This document shows positions 26,601-33,266 of a DNA stretch of 64,000 bases, one piece after another. How positions within the stretch are numbered: position 1 is the first letter of the stretch; the number at the start of each line of letters is the position of its first letter. Origin of the DNA: Sphingobacteriales bacterium (GTDB lineage Bacteria; Bacteroidota; Bacteroidia; Chitinophagales; UBA2359). The position numbers and the translations under genes are program-made. The notes under the pieces are model-generated. The model saw only the letters and a list, made by a program, of their open reading frames with translations, made no database searches and was not told the origin of the DNA. Location: positions 1,429,501 through 1,493,500 of the forward strand of contig JADJJT010000001.1 in NCBI GenBank assembly GCA_016706405.1. Direction: 5' to 3'.

Positions 26601-29083
26601 GCTGTATTGTTGCCTACGTCAGGGCTCCATACGTAATTATATGGCATTGTTCCGCCGTTGGTAGATAATGAAATCTCTCCATTTGTTTGGTCGCAATAAT
26701 CGGGAGTTGGGACAGCGGCAGTAATTTCTAATAGAGGAGGCTCGTTAATAGTAACCGATTTTTTGTATTTACAACCATGTGAATCGGTAATTTCGAGGGT
26801 ATAAGTGCCCGCCTTTACAGTAAGCGTGTCAGTGGTTTGGCCTTGAGGCTGCCAATCGTAAACATATGGTGGTACGCCGCCAAAAATTTCGGCTTCCAAA
26901 AAGGCATCGCCACCAAAACAAAGTGGTTCAATGGCGTTAAAATTTATAAGCACAGTTGGCGGTTGATTAATAGTTATAGAAACTACTTGCACACAGCCAT
27001 TCGCATCGGTAACGGTAGCTGTATAGGTGCCGGCCAGCAAGTTTATTGGACTGTAATTGTTCGGCGAAATATTTGTTGCTCCATCCCAAACAATGGTAAC
27101 GGGTTGAGCGCCGCCGCTAACCACTAACTCAATACTTCCGGATGGTTCGGCAAAACAGTTGGCATCTACACCGGATATTTCAACAGTCATTACTACCGAA
27201 TAGTCAATTATTTCAAGAGTAATGCTGTCGGCGCAGCCCACTGCATCGGTGGCAGTAATTCCATAAATACCCGGCTGCAAGCCAATTCCAGCGGTTTGGT
27301 TGCCAATATTAGTTGGGCCTATCCAAGTGAAATTAATGGGAGGTATTCCGCCGTTTATGGTTACATCAATACTGCCTAAATCGCCAGGGCATAAAATATC
27401 TTGTTTGGTGGCGTTTATTTTTAGGTCATCAATTGTTATGGTATGTTGGGTTGTATTAATACAGCCGTTGCCATCAGTAACTGTAACACTATAAGTGCCT
27501 GCATTGGGCGTATTAATGGTGGCGGTGGTATCGGCAGTTGACCACAAGTAAAACACCCCGCCAGAAGCAGTTAGCGTTGCTGTATCGGTAGGGCAAATAA
27601 TGGTTGGGCCTATAATGGCGGGTGTAGGCAAAGGGTTTACTATTACGGAAGCAGGGGTAGTTTGGGTGCATCCGGTTAGGGCATCGGTAAACAGCAAATA
27701 GTAGGTAGTGGTGCTTGTGGGGTCAATATAGCCTGTAATTAGGTTGCCACCGGGCGGCGGAGCATCAAACCATTGATAATTGCCATTACTGTTGCCATTT
27801 AACGCAGTTATTAACAGGGAGTCGCCAATACAAATGGCAACTGTATTAGTAAATTCAGGATTAGGCGTAGGGTTAATGGTTATATTAAACAGGGTGGGCA
27901 GGCTTTGGCAACCTGCGGGCGACAAGGTAGTAACCATAAAATTATAGATGGCCGGGGTATTAGTATCGGCAAAAGGGGTTGGGTCGAAAGGGTTGCCTGT
28001 ATATACTAAGGTGGTATCGGGGGGTATTAGGGTGTACCATTGGGCAGTGGTGCCATTGGGCAGCCCGGCGGCAATGGTGCCAATAGGATCGCCTTGACAA
28101 TAAGTAGGCGATGGCACAGTTGGCGGGGTGGGTAGCGGCGGGTTAAGAAGGGTAACAGTAGCGGTGGTAAGGCAACCATCGGCATCTGTAACGGTAACGC
28201 TGTAAACGCCAGCAGCTAATCCGGATACATTAGTGAGATTACCCAATGAGGGGTCGCTCCAAGTAATTGTATAAGGCGGTTTGCCACCGTTTGGATTTAA
28301 AGTAATAGTGCCGTTTGTATCGTTATTACAAATTGGGTCGGTTTTACTAAGATTGGCCGTGATAACTACTGGCGTAACCTGAGCGGTATTACCTGTATTG
28401 CTACAAGGTTTTGAGTCGGTTACATTTGTAATGGTATAAGTACCCATTTCGGTAACGGTAAGGGTATAGGGCGAGCTGTTAATGGTAACAGTTAGATTTG
28501 CTCCGCTTGGTGTGCTGTATGTTAATGTCCATGGCGCGGTGCCGGTCAAACTGATGGTTAGGGTAGTAGTGCTTCCGGAATTACTGCAAAGTTGCGCGCC
28601 TCCTAAAAAATTAGCAGTGGGCAGGTCTTTAACATTGAGGGTAATTTGATCAGAGGAGTTAATGCCACAATCGTTGGTATAGTTATACGTTATGGTATAA
28701 GGTGGGTTAGCCAAAGACGGATTAAAAGCACCCGTATTAGGGTTGGTTATTCCCGACCCCGACCAAGTGCCGCCCGGCGGCGTGGCTTGTAAAAAAATGG
28801 TTGTATTGTTTTTACACAATAGTCCGGGGTCTATAATTTCAACGGGTGTAGGCGAGCCATCTTCCCAAATGGTAATATCGTCTATGGCAATATTACCGCA
28901 AAGGTCGGTAACGGTAACGCTGTAAGTAGTAGTGCCGTTTGGATTTACTGTAATGGTGTAAACATTGCCGGCACCGGTGCTCCATTCTAAGGTTTTATCT
29001 GTTGATATACCCGCCCCACCTGTAACAACAGCGGTAAGGTCAATGGTGGCGTTGGGGCAAATGGTATCATTGGGGGTCGGCAT
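20615..29083 (-). CDS. Giant SprB-repeat adhesin with T9SS type B domain (downstream part)
   Basis: This 2,822-residue frame has no signal peptide. It consists of about 27 repeats of 70-80 residues, each ending in a variant of YSVTVTDxxGC, the SprB repeat of gliding adhesins. A composite region near the C-terminus has an FnIII-like part, a CQAD...GTFSGKGVSASGLFDPS part and a PKD-like part. The end, from VIPNAFSPNNDGVND through NRWGEQVF to GNVTLLR, is the gliding-motility-associated type B T9SS domain. It should be exported and held at the cell surface. Its true N-terminus is the gene at 29067-30272; one extra C in the run at the junction breaks the frame. Separate initiation at the ATG would yield a non-exported product. 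Confidence 0.85.
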   Translation of the reverse strand: MPTPNDTICPNATIDLTAVVTGGAGISTDKTLEWSTGAGNVYTITVNPNGTTTYSVTVTDLCGNIAIDDITIWEDGSPTPVEIIDPGLLCKNNTTIFLQATPPGGTWSGSGITNPNTGAFNPSLANPPYTITYNYTNDCGINSSDQITLNVKDLPTANFLGGAQLCSNSGSTTTLTISLTGTAPWTLTYSTPSGANLTVTINSSPYTLTVTEMGTYTITNVTDSKPCSNTGNTAQVTPVVITANLSKTDPICNNDTNGTITLNPNGGKPPYTITWSDPSLGNLTNVSGLAAGVYSVTVTDADGCLTTATVTLLNPPLPTPPTVPSPTYCQGDPIGTIAAGLPNGTTAQWYTLIPPDTTLVYTGNPFDPTPFADTNTPAIYNFMVTTLSPAGCQSLPTLFNITINPTPNPEFTNTVAICIGDSLLITALNGNSNGNYQWFDAPPPGGNLITGYIDPTSTTTYYLLFTDALTGCTQTTPASVIVNPLPTPAIIGPTIICPTDTATLTASGGVFYLWSTADTTATINTPNAGTYSVTVTDGNGCINTTQHTITIDDLKINATKQDILCPGDLGSIDVTINGGIPPINFTWIGPTNIGNQTAGIGLQPGIYGITATDAVGCADSITLEIIDYSVVMTVEISGVDANCFAEPSGSIELVVSGGAQPVTIVWDGATNISPNNYSPINLLAGTYTATVTDANGCVQVVSITINQPPTVLINFNAIEPLCFGGDAFLEAEIFGGVPPYVYDWQPQGQTTDTLTVKAGTYTLEITDSHGCKYKKSVTINEPPLLEITAAVPTPDYCDQTNGEISLSTNGGTMPYNYVWSPDVGNNTANVSGLNSGTYYVTVTDVNGCKDSSLAVIDSVAGPIAGLPIVTPAICAQNNGTIEVFVTQGSPPYVYIWGGLPNQTTAFADSLAPGTYTITATDIHNCTVEMTATIVALPPPQIDAITVINDACGQGIGSIEVSASGGTGPLLFTWSYPAWNGLDSISGVLGGSYSVTVTDSIGCVVTTAITVPTDPAPQIISAIIGPSHCGQTDGSLNVVALGGTGNLTYQWTPDIGNSTYISGLSANTYNLVVIDERGCTTDTTLTIPDLPAPIIAQIVVTPNYCEQNNGTATVQLNHLGNTNLSELLFIWSHDPLLNSPQATGLTTGNYQITVTDNFGCQDTMSFEILPILPPELSLVNLINEKCTKSNGLIEVTANGGSGALTYTWSPAINNSGLLNNISAGTYSVTVTDAAGCTDEASFEITDSPGPNLSLIEVVDAHCDSFDGSIKVNASGGTAPLKFSWSHDLALNTSDALNIKAGAYSVTVIDANNCIATLTAKVNNQAGPKIAPVLTTDEACGQTNGQIEVKVTGGLEPYTYQWADNILLNTNTRTNLSAGVYNLTVTDAFGCSDIKTFTLNNSLPPTVSVATTPSSCGQADGTTNLSVTGGLTPYNYAWDNGQNSANLSGLKAGTYVVTVTDAAGCQTIVSADISDLGAPQIAITQQQNATCGQANGSAEVNASGGTGTLALIWSSGETGSMLSGKMPGFYSVTVTDANGCSASATLEIADSPGPSLALTSINKANCGQANGAATVTATGGNGNLLFAWSHDAALIGPDATGLPVGSYSVTVTDENGCSTAINFNLDEEAAPTLTVVGTTPAGCNLSDGSATVNGQGGTAPLTYAWSHNPALNSTTANNIASGNYTITVTDAKGCSATVDLTVLSLEAPIITSIDIVNAICGNKNGAATVNFSGGTAPFTFTWSHDALLNNPTANNLDAGAYAVTLTDGKNCTAIASFNITQAAGPTINLLSQANPTCSQNNGAIEIEVIGGSNGVNITWLPNVDNNGQSSANNLPPGVYTISAIDANNCIAELTVLLTDSPGAGANLTTTDAHCGQSDGSISVTTTSGTLPLSFNWSDSNLVGPNQLSLAAGAYSLTITDALGCQVVLDTIINDIPGPSLTVVSTTNSSCGQADGMATLLADGGTGGYTWAWLPNVASAETAQNLLAGLYQITVTDAVGCAANLSFEIKDANAPTLSIIQINPEICSQNNGSILVTATGGDGNYTFTWSHDASLNSPEALALTSGNYSVTVTDGMGCKAVINAEVPFIEGPSISANATNDFCNQNLGSITSFPAGGDGNYTFTWSHDANLNSPEAMDLASGNYSVTVTDGNGCTSLANATVDNILGPNLSVIASKMATCNQANGTATVLATGGDGNYTFSWSHDASLNSPEALGLASGNYSVTVTDGNGCTAAVSFDISNTDSPVLSLEQTTPTHCAQANGIASVTATGGDGNYTFTWSHDANLNNPEALGLASGNYGVTVTDGMGCTATIDFVIPDLPGVALDSISAMPTPCAESLGSATVVATGGQLPYSFEWNTTPPQTTATATNLPPGNYVVTVTDAWGCQITANVIVEGILPAFTLNCSEATGQTITVEWTTPTGVLFYEVIIDANSPLTLPANTNSYTVTDLLPNTAVSVTITPGLPAVCGLVEPLTVICTTLPCEPIDPVITGFEPSYCQADTPVQLIATPQGGTFSGKGVSASGLFDPSLAGAGTHQIIYQYSNEFGCPYSTDILITVYEMPVAAFANTPVICLGDALVLEFTGIAPANAELLWQVGTATFEGFGPHTIYPEETGWLPVLLTINANGCSSTAKEEVGVSAAHVQTIDDQTVWYGESVVLETTGSSVLNGELTYLWDDAYEPPAHPLVPLPTSIAGSNEVSPTVTPSATGWYYIALQDEYGCKAADTVKITVKHPNSFVIPNAFSPNNDGVNDIFKIDGFNIAQIDLMIYNRWGEQVFKVESVPLTTGWNGIYKEQICEVAVFVYYAVVYYYDGSKEVQKGNVTLLR
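22195..22960 (-). repeat. Near-identical SprB repeat units within the adhesin
   Basis: Four consecutive units of about 230 bases share long stretches of nearly identical DNA coding for ATGGDGNYTFTWSHDASLNS and the following LASGNYSVTVTD. Each carries a pair of TCCGGA sites 21-22 bases apart (22206/22228, 22436/22457, 22668/22689, 22897/22918). Other units of the array are much more diverged, so these were copied or converted recently. Confidence 0.8.
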
Positions 29084-30272
29084 CTTTTATCAGCATAGTT
29101 TTGGTTATGGTACTATTATTACAAGGGCATCCGGTAGGGATATTAAGAATGAGCGACTCAATACCTTCTGTTTTAAAATCAATGAAAGCATTAATCCACA
29201 AGGTATCGCTAATTTGGCCGGCCGGAATGGTAAATGAGCTTGGAATAGTATTGCAATCAACACCGGGTGTAGCGGTGCTGCCGTTGTTAAGAGTAATTCC
29301 GGTAATAGTATAAGGCTGGCTAAGGTCGGTGGTGTCTTCCCTAATAAACACAAAATAACCTGTTTCACAGCCTTCGTACATCAGATTAATGCCCGAAACT
29401 CCACCTACGCCAGTATTTACGCTAAAACCATTTCCGGCATTAAAACTGCCCTCTTTTAAAAACACGCCCGAGTCTAAAATCCAATCTGAGCAATCGGCTA
29501 CCGCCAATTTAATGTGGTAAGTTTCGCAGGGGGTAAGCGTGGGGGTAGTAGCAGTTAGCACAACGGTAAGACCATCGTACTCAACATTTAAGTTGGCATC
29601 AGTGGGGCACGAGCCGTTGTTGCCAATAAAATAGGTGGTATTTGTGTTCTGATTGACGTTGTTAATGGAAACAGGTGTAGAGGTTCCGGGTATAAGTGCT
29701 ATATTTACTGCGCCACCCGAATAGGGTCCGGATATACCGGGTCCGGAAATAAAAAAACCAAACACATCGCTAAAATTACTGGGCGCCCACTCGCAATACT
29801 CTTCTGAGCCAAAAACGTACTCAAACGATGCTATATCTTGAGTGGGAACAAAGTCGAAAGATAGGATGGCGGCATCATGGGTGTTGCATGATCCGGGTTG
29901 AGCAAGGTCAAGGTCGTTATCGCCCGGATTGCCAAAATCACTTGTTTCGTTTTCTGCATTATTAGGCCCATTAGCATTTGAAACACGCCCCGAGGCCAAA
30001 ATTACTCCCGACTCGAAACCAACAGTGTTTTGACCTCCGGTAAAATAGCCTCGTGCCTGGTTGTGTCCGGTATAGGTAATGCCAGAAACCTCAACACATT
30101 CGCCCCCGTTAATTAAAACATCTTCTACTAATTGGGTAGGGTTGTAAGTAGTATGATTGGCATTAAGCTGGGCTAAAGCAGTTTGACTGACACTTATTAA
30201 CAAGGTAAAAGCACCTGTTGCCACAAAAAAAACAGACGAACACAATGGGGCTAAAGCTAAAAACTTGGGCAT
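29067..30272 (-). CDS. Choice-of-anchor L domain protein, N-terminal part of the giant adhesin
   Basis: This 401-residue frame starts with a signal peptide ending near SVSQTALAQ. It then has the choice-of-anchor L pattern: YNPTQLVEDVLINGGECVEVS, GQNTVGFESGVILASG, AAILSFDFVPTQDIASFEYVFGSEEY, DVFGFFISGPG and CETYHIKLAVADCSDWILDSGVFLKEGSF. It ends in IKDADPQ-stop. The next frame picks up as PNDTICPNATIDLTA, the usual continuation. The break is at GACCCCCAATGA on the minus strand: removing one C gives DADPNDTICP without a stop. So this is most likely the first part of a single surface protein of about 3,200 residues. Confidence 0.85.
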   Translation of the reverse strand: MPKFLALAPLCSSVFFVATGAFTLLISVSQTALAQLNANHTTYNPTQLVEDVLINGGECVEVSGITYTGHNQARGYFTGGQNTVGFESGVILASGRVSNANGPNNAENETSDFGNPGDNDLDLAQPGSCNTHDAAILSFDFVPTQDIASFEYVFGSEEYCEWAPSNFSDVFGFFISGPGISGPYSGGAVNIALIPGTSTPVSINNVNQNTNTTYFIGNNGSCPTDANLNVEYDGLTVVLTATTPTLTPCETYHIKLAVADCSDWILDSGVFLKEGSFNAGNGFSVNTGVGGVSGINLMYEGCETGYFVFIREDTTDLSQPYTITGITLNNGSTATPGVDCNTIPSSFTIPAGQISDTLWINAFIDFKTEGIESLILNIPTGCPCNNSTITKTMLIKDADPQ

Positions 30273-30731
30273 AATAGCTGGCGTTGGGTTTATACTTACC
30301 TAAACCCCACCTAATATAAGCATTAGCATAGTACTTTTTTAATTAACCAATTAAAAAAAATTATCAGGAATTGTAGTTGTAAATTAGTTGATGGCGAAAA
30401 ACTAATACTTACAAGCTAAAAATATAATAACCCGCATACCATCATTACACTTTAGCATGGGGGATAGTGTTTGTAATATAATATTTAAATAATTGATTAA
30501 TTATTTATTTGTTTGTTTATAAAAGTACCATTATGCCATAAAATAGGGTTAAAAGGTGTTGTTAAAACAAGGATTAAATGATAGCGTTTAAAAAAGAATA
30601 GTATAGCAGCAAGCAAACCATAAATGAAATAGTTTGATGCCATCAAGGTACAACTTTTTAGTATTGGTTGCATTTTATTGTTAGAAAATAAGGGTATGTT
30701 TTGGACATTTAAAAGACTTGCCTTGGCGCAG
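30273..30731. other. Intergenic region with no recognised gene
   Basis: This AT-rich stretch lies between the start of the giant adhesin (minus strand) and the promoter of a small plus-strand gene. It probably contains the adhesin's promoter, but no clear TTG/TAnnTTTG pair was identified on the minus strand. No repeat or RNA gene was seen. Confidence 0.5.
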
Positions 30732-30762
30732 TTGGCTAAACCCCAAAAAAATGGTATCTTTG
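30732..30762 (+). promoter_or_regulatory. Bacteroidota-type promoter
   Basis: TTG at 30732-30734, a 20-base spacer and TATCTTTG at 30755-30762 match the consensus closely. The first gene downstream is the frameshifted small gene at 30876, followed by cysN at 31313. Confidence 0.6.
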
Positions 30763-30875
30763 CACAAAATTTTTTGCTTTTTACTTACTAATAAAACACG
30801 AAACAAACGGCTAACGACTACAAACTGCATATATTTAAAACAGTTGCGTATTATTAATTTTAGCGTTACTTTACT

Positions 30876-31179
30876 ATGGAACTGCTCTCATTTATGGTTG
30901 ATTTTACCCTGCCCGAAGAAATTGACGAAGAGTTTTTGGATTTAATTCGAGCAACGCACTAGGGGGGCCGAACTTTTTAAGCAAAACCGCTTAACTAGCT
31001 ATACCCTTTCGGCTGACAGGTCAAAACTTTGGGCTACATTTTTAGCCAAATCAAAACGCGAGTTAGTTTATTTACTCGATACGTTTCCTTTAACGCCATA
31101 TATGCAATACACCATATATACGTTGGCTTTTAACGAGCAAAATAGTAGCGCCTCTATACCGGTTATTTCGCTCAATTAG
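30876..31179 (+). pseudogene. Small muconolactone-isomerase-like protein gene with a frameshift
   Basis: The first frame reads MELLSFMVDFTLPEEIDEEF, then LDLIRATH-stop. The +1 frame continues as EQRTRGAELFKQNRLTSYTL, then SADRSKLWATFLAKSKRELV and IYTLAFNEQ. Joined, they give about 100 residues matching a Bacteroidota family with the pattern 'LIPxQRxxxxxLFxxGxLxSYxLxxDRSxLW' and a dimeric ferredoxin-like (YciI or muconolactone isomerase-like) fold. The break lies near 30946-30950, where the expected proline codon is missing two bases (or one is extra). The rest is well preserved, so the loss is recent, or it is a sequence error. Confidence 0.65.
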
Positions 31180-31312
31180 TTTGTTTAAATACCAATTTAT
31201 TTATTTTCAAGCAAGCAAGTTGGTATTTTGTGTCATGTTTTTTTGTGGTACCTTTTTGTTTATGGTACTCAATTTGTAAACTTTGACCTTATACTTCCTG
31301 CTTAATTAATTT

Positions 31313-32599
31313 ATGTTACTCGAACAAGAAGCCCCCGATACCGCCGCCTACCTTAATATGGATTTGCTGCGCATTAGCACCGCCGGCAGTGTTGATGATG
31401 GCAAAAGTACCCTCATTGGCCGACTTTTATACGATAGCAAATCTATTTTTGAAGACCAATTAGAAGAATTACAACGAACCACCGAACGGCGCGGCGAAGA
31501 TGGAATTAACTTAGCGCTACTTACCGACGGCTTGCGAGCCGAGCGCGAACAAGGTATTACCATTGATGTTGCCTACCGCTATTTTGCCACCCCAAAACGA
31601 AAATTTATCATAGCCGACACACCCGGACATATACAATACACACGCAATATGGTAACAGGTGCTTCGACTACTAATTTGGCCATTATTTTGGTTGATGCAC
31701 GCAACGGCATGGTTGAGCAAAGCCGCCGGCACTTGTTTATTGCCTCGTTATTGCGCATACCACACATAATTGTTTGCGTTAATAAAATGGATTTGGTGGA
31801 TTATGACGAGCAGGTATTTACCCAAATTAAGCGTGAATTTGAAGACTTTTCGTCGAAATTAACAACTATTGACGTTGAATACATCCCTGTTAGTGCTTTG
31901 CAGGGCGACAATATTGTTAGCCGAAGCCAAAACATGCCTTGGTATCAAGGAGCAACTTTACTATACCTGCTCGAAAACATTCATATTGCCAGCGACGAAA
32001 ACCGCGTAGATTGCCGGTTTCCGGTACAATATGTAATACGCCCTCAAACCGAAGCCTATCATGACTATAGGGGCTATGCCGGACGTATTGCAGGCGGCGT
32101 ATTTAAACCCGGCGACGAAGTGGTAGTATTGCCATCGGGGTTTAGTACCACTATTACCCGTATTGATGCCGCCGAAGATAGCCTACAAGAAGCATTTTCG
32201 CCCATGTCGGTAACATTGTGCCTTGCCGACGATATTGATATAAGCCGCGGCGACATGTTGGTGCGCCCTAATAATATGCCCAAAACAGGGCAAGATATTG
32301 ACCTAATGATTTGCTGGTTAGGCCGGCAGCCCATGCAGTTAAACGGCAAATATGCTGTTAAACACACCACCCGCGATGCCCGCTGCCTAATTAAACAACT
32401 ACAATACAAATTAGACATAAACACGCTTCACCGCATTGAAAACGCAACAGAAATTGGCATGAACGATATTGCCCGGATAAGCATCCGCACTACGCAACCA
32501 CTTATGTACGATGCCTACCGCCGCAACCGCATTACCGGAAGCCTTATTTTAATAGACGAAGGTACAAACGAAACCGTAGCAGCCGGAATGATTATTTAA
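31313..32599 (+). CDS. cysN: Sulfate adenylyltransferase, GTPase subunit
   Basis: This 428-residue translation-factor-type GTPase has GSVDDGKS (25-32), DTPGH (102-106) and NKMD (157-160), with the CysN-specific SIFEDQLEEL and RRGEDGINLALLTDGLRAEREQGITIDVAYRYF stretches. With CysD it makes adenylyl sulfate from ATP and sulfate, driven by GTP hydrolysis, as the first step of sulfate assimilation. The length suits the stand-alone subunit without a fused APS kinase domain. cysD normally precedes it in Bacteroidota but is not found here; the gene upstream is the frameshifted small gene. A distant cysD or a lineage-specific rearrangement is possible. Confidence 0.93.
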   Translation: MLLEQEAPDTAAYLNMDLLRISTAGSVDDGKSTLIGRLLYDSKSIFEDQLEELQRTTERRGEDGINLALLTDGLRAEREQGITIDVAYRYFATPKRKFIIADTPGHIQYTRNMVTGASTTNLAIILVDARNGMVEQSRRHLFIASLLRIPHIIVCVNKMDLVDYDEQVFTQIKREFEDFSSKLTTIDVEYIPVSALQGDNIVSRSQNMPWYQGATLLYLLENIHIASDENRVDCRFPVQYVIRPQTEAYHDYRGYAGRIAGGVFKPGDEVVVLPSGFSTTITRIDAAEDSLQEAFSPMSVTLCLADDIDISRGDMLVRPNNMPKTGQDIDLMICWLGRQPMQLNGKYAVKHTTRDARCLIKQLQYKLDINTLHRIENATEIGMNDIARISIRTTQPLMYDAYRRNRITGSLILIDEGTNETVAAGMII

Positions 32600-32642
32600 A
32601 CCCTTGAAAACTACTTTTTTTTGCCGTTAGGTTGTAATTTTA

Positions 32643-33245
32643 TCAAATAAGCCGCCTTACTTTTTGTTTGTAGGCAATATATGTTTGCCCGTGTTGCTTA
32701 GTTAAAAAATCTTCTTCAAGCCGTATTTGAATTTGTATCAGCACATAACCTAAAATCAAAAAAAGTACAGTTATTGCGTTTGGGGTTGTAAAAAAAAGTC
32801 CAAGCAAACTTATTAGCATACCCAAAAAAATTGGGTTTCTTGAAAATTGAAAAAGCCCTGTTGTTATTAGTTCGGTTTTAGTTTCGGTGTCAATGCCAAT
32901 ACGCCACGAGTTTTTCATGTTTTGCTGTGCTATAATAGTCCAAACAAGCGAAAAAGCGAAAAATCCAAGCCCAATATATTTTGCAATCAAATTGTTAAGT
33001 TGTAAAATTGGCTGGAATTGCCCAAAAATATCCGGAAAAAAGGCAAAGGCTAAAACATAGATAAATATCAAAATTATTATCAGTTTAAAATAAAGCCCAA
33101 CAAGCCCGTAGGCACTGTCGTCTTTTGGCAAAACAAGGGGACTTTTGCCAATTCGCTTTGCCACAATAATACTTTTAGCCACAAAAGCAATTGCAAAATA
33201 AATTGTAAAGTACAACGGCAAAAATATTCTTAAAAACTCTTGCAT
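32643..33245 (-). CDS. Isoprenylcysteine/phospholipid methyltransferase-like membrane protein
   Basis: This 200-residue protein has about five membrane helices and a C-terminal ICMT/PEMT-type motif: TELITTGLFQFSRNPIFLGM (about 126-145) and RLEEDFLTKQHGQTYIAYKQKVRR. These regions bind S-adenosylmethionine and the lipid-like substrate in the family. The real substrate in bacteria is usually unknown. It lies 21 bases downstream of the nuclease-methyltransferase gene on the same strand, so the two are probably cotranscribed. This may be a chance arrangement rather than a functional link. Confidence 0.8.
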   Translation of the reverse strand: MQEFLRIFLPLYFTIYFAIAFVAKSIIVAKRIGKSPLVLPKDDSAYGLVGLYFKLIIILIFIYVLAFAFFPDIFGQFQPILQLNNLIAKYIGLGFFAFSLVWTIIAQQNMKNSWRIGIDTETKTELITTGLFQFSRNPIFLGMLISLLGLFFTTPNAITVLFLILGYVLIQIQIRLEEDFLTKQHGQTYIAYKQKVRRLI

Positions 33246-33266
33246 TTGTGTTTGGTTGGGTTTGTG

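Noticed and set aside
20615..30272. Many plus-strand frames across the adhesin
   Set aside because: They are shadows of the repeat array and show no independent protein features.
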